Assembly: GCF_903643065.1 (NCBI RefSeq)
Contig: NZ_CAHJWX010000118.1
Span: 1-6,353, forward strand
Direction of reading: 5' to 3'
DNA: 6,353 nt
Source: Sphingomonas bacterium
GTDB lineage: Bacteria; Pseudomonadota; Alphaproteobacteria; Sphingomonadales; Sphingomonadaceae
Position 1 is the first letter of the stretch. Each line of letters opens with the position of its first letter. This document shows positions 6,171 to 6,353 of this stretch, piece after piece. Under the pieces are notes generated by a model that saw nothing but the letters and a program-made list of their open reading frames with translations, was not told the DNA's origin and did no database searches. The translations under genes were made by a program, and so were the position numbers.

Positions 6171-6353
6171 TCATATCACCCGGCTCCCCGCCGCCGCGTC
6201 CGTCGGATCGAGCGTCAGGTCCGGGCGGACGGTCGGGCCCAGCGCGCGGACGCGGTCCTTGATGTGCGCGGGCCGGGGCCCGTCGGGGGTGGCGGTCGCG
6301 TCGATCAGGTAGGGCGCGTTGACGCGGCGCGCGCCTTCCTCGGCCAGCGCGAC
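6171..6353 (-). CDS. DUF2849 family protein, C-terminal part
   Basis: An open frame enters from the right edge and ends at the TGA at 6171-6173, giving the last 60 residues of a protein. It includes RRVNAPYLIDAT near the middle and HIKDRVRALGPTVRPDL further on, which matches my memory of the DUF2849 C-terminus (a V-x-x-PYLID segment, then LRERIRxxGPTV). These small proteins of unknown function are typically encoded just upstream of sulfite reductase in alphaproteobacteria, exactly the order seen here. Position and strand imply it is the operon gene before cysI. The start and the operon promoter lie outside the window. Confidence 0.8.
   Translation of the reverse strand, partial: VALAEEGARRVNAPYLIDATATPDGPRPAHIKDRVRALGPTVRPDLTLDPTDAAAGSRVI

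Noticed and set aside
6064..6312. Plus-strand ORF of 82 residues at the right end
   Set aside because: It translates the inverted repeat (RHPRVSGDP, RWAPAFAGVTV) and then the antisense of DUF2849. This is a common false gene produced by such repeats.

Overview
This 6.35 kb window is GC-rich alphaproteobacterial chromosome, most likely from the Sphingomonadales. The organism call is an inference. It rests on a UPF0262 gene beside dnaB, a DUF2849–sulfite reductase–DUF934 cluster, and several dispersed palindromic repeats of types common in sphingomonad genomes. No plasmid, phage or insertion-sequence gene is visible.

Left part (about 1–2222): a minus-strand UPF0262 gene ends at base 54, and a possible partial gene runs off the left edge. 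The replicative helicase gene dnaB diverges from it on the plus strand. The roughly 150-base divergent gap holds a perfect DnaA box (TTATCCACA, 642–650).

Middle and right (2223–6353, all minus strand, so read right to left): the C-terminal end of a DUF2849 protein, a siroheme/[4Fe-4S] nitrite/sulfite reductase (cysI-like), a DUF934 protein, and a DUF4403 putative lipoprotein. The first three form the familiar assimilatory sulfite reduction cluster. The fourth is linked only by position. The dnaB and DUF4403 stop codons abut with no base between them.

The most unusual feature is repeat invasion of the sulfite reductase cluster. Three different families of palindromic repeat occur in it: an inverted pair between DUF2849 and cysI; a composite of three tandem 24-base units plus an inverted pair inside the cysI reading frame; and an inverted pair of REP-like units between cysI and DUF934. 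The insertion in cysI keeps the frame and adds roughly 57 residues between the two halves of the enzyme, leaving all siroheme-cluster ligands intact. The repeat between cysI and DUF934 also supplies the DUF934 ribosome binding site, placed inside a hairpin stem. I see no new multi-gene defence or mobile system.
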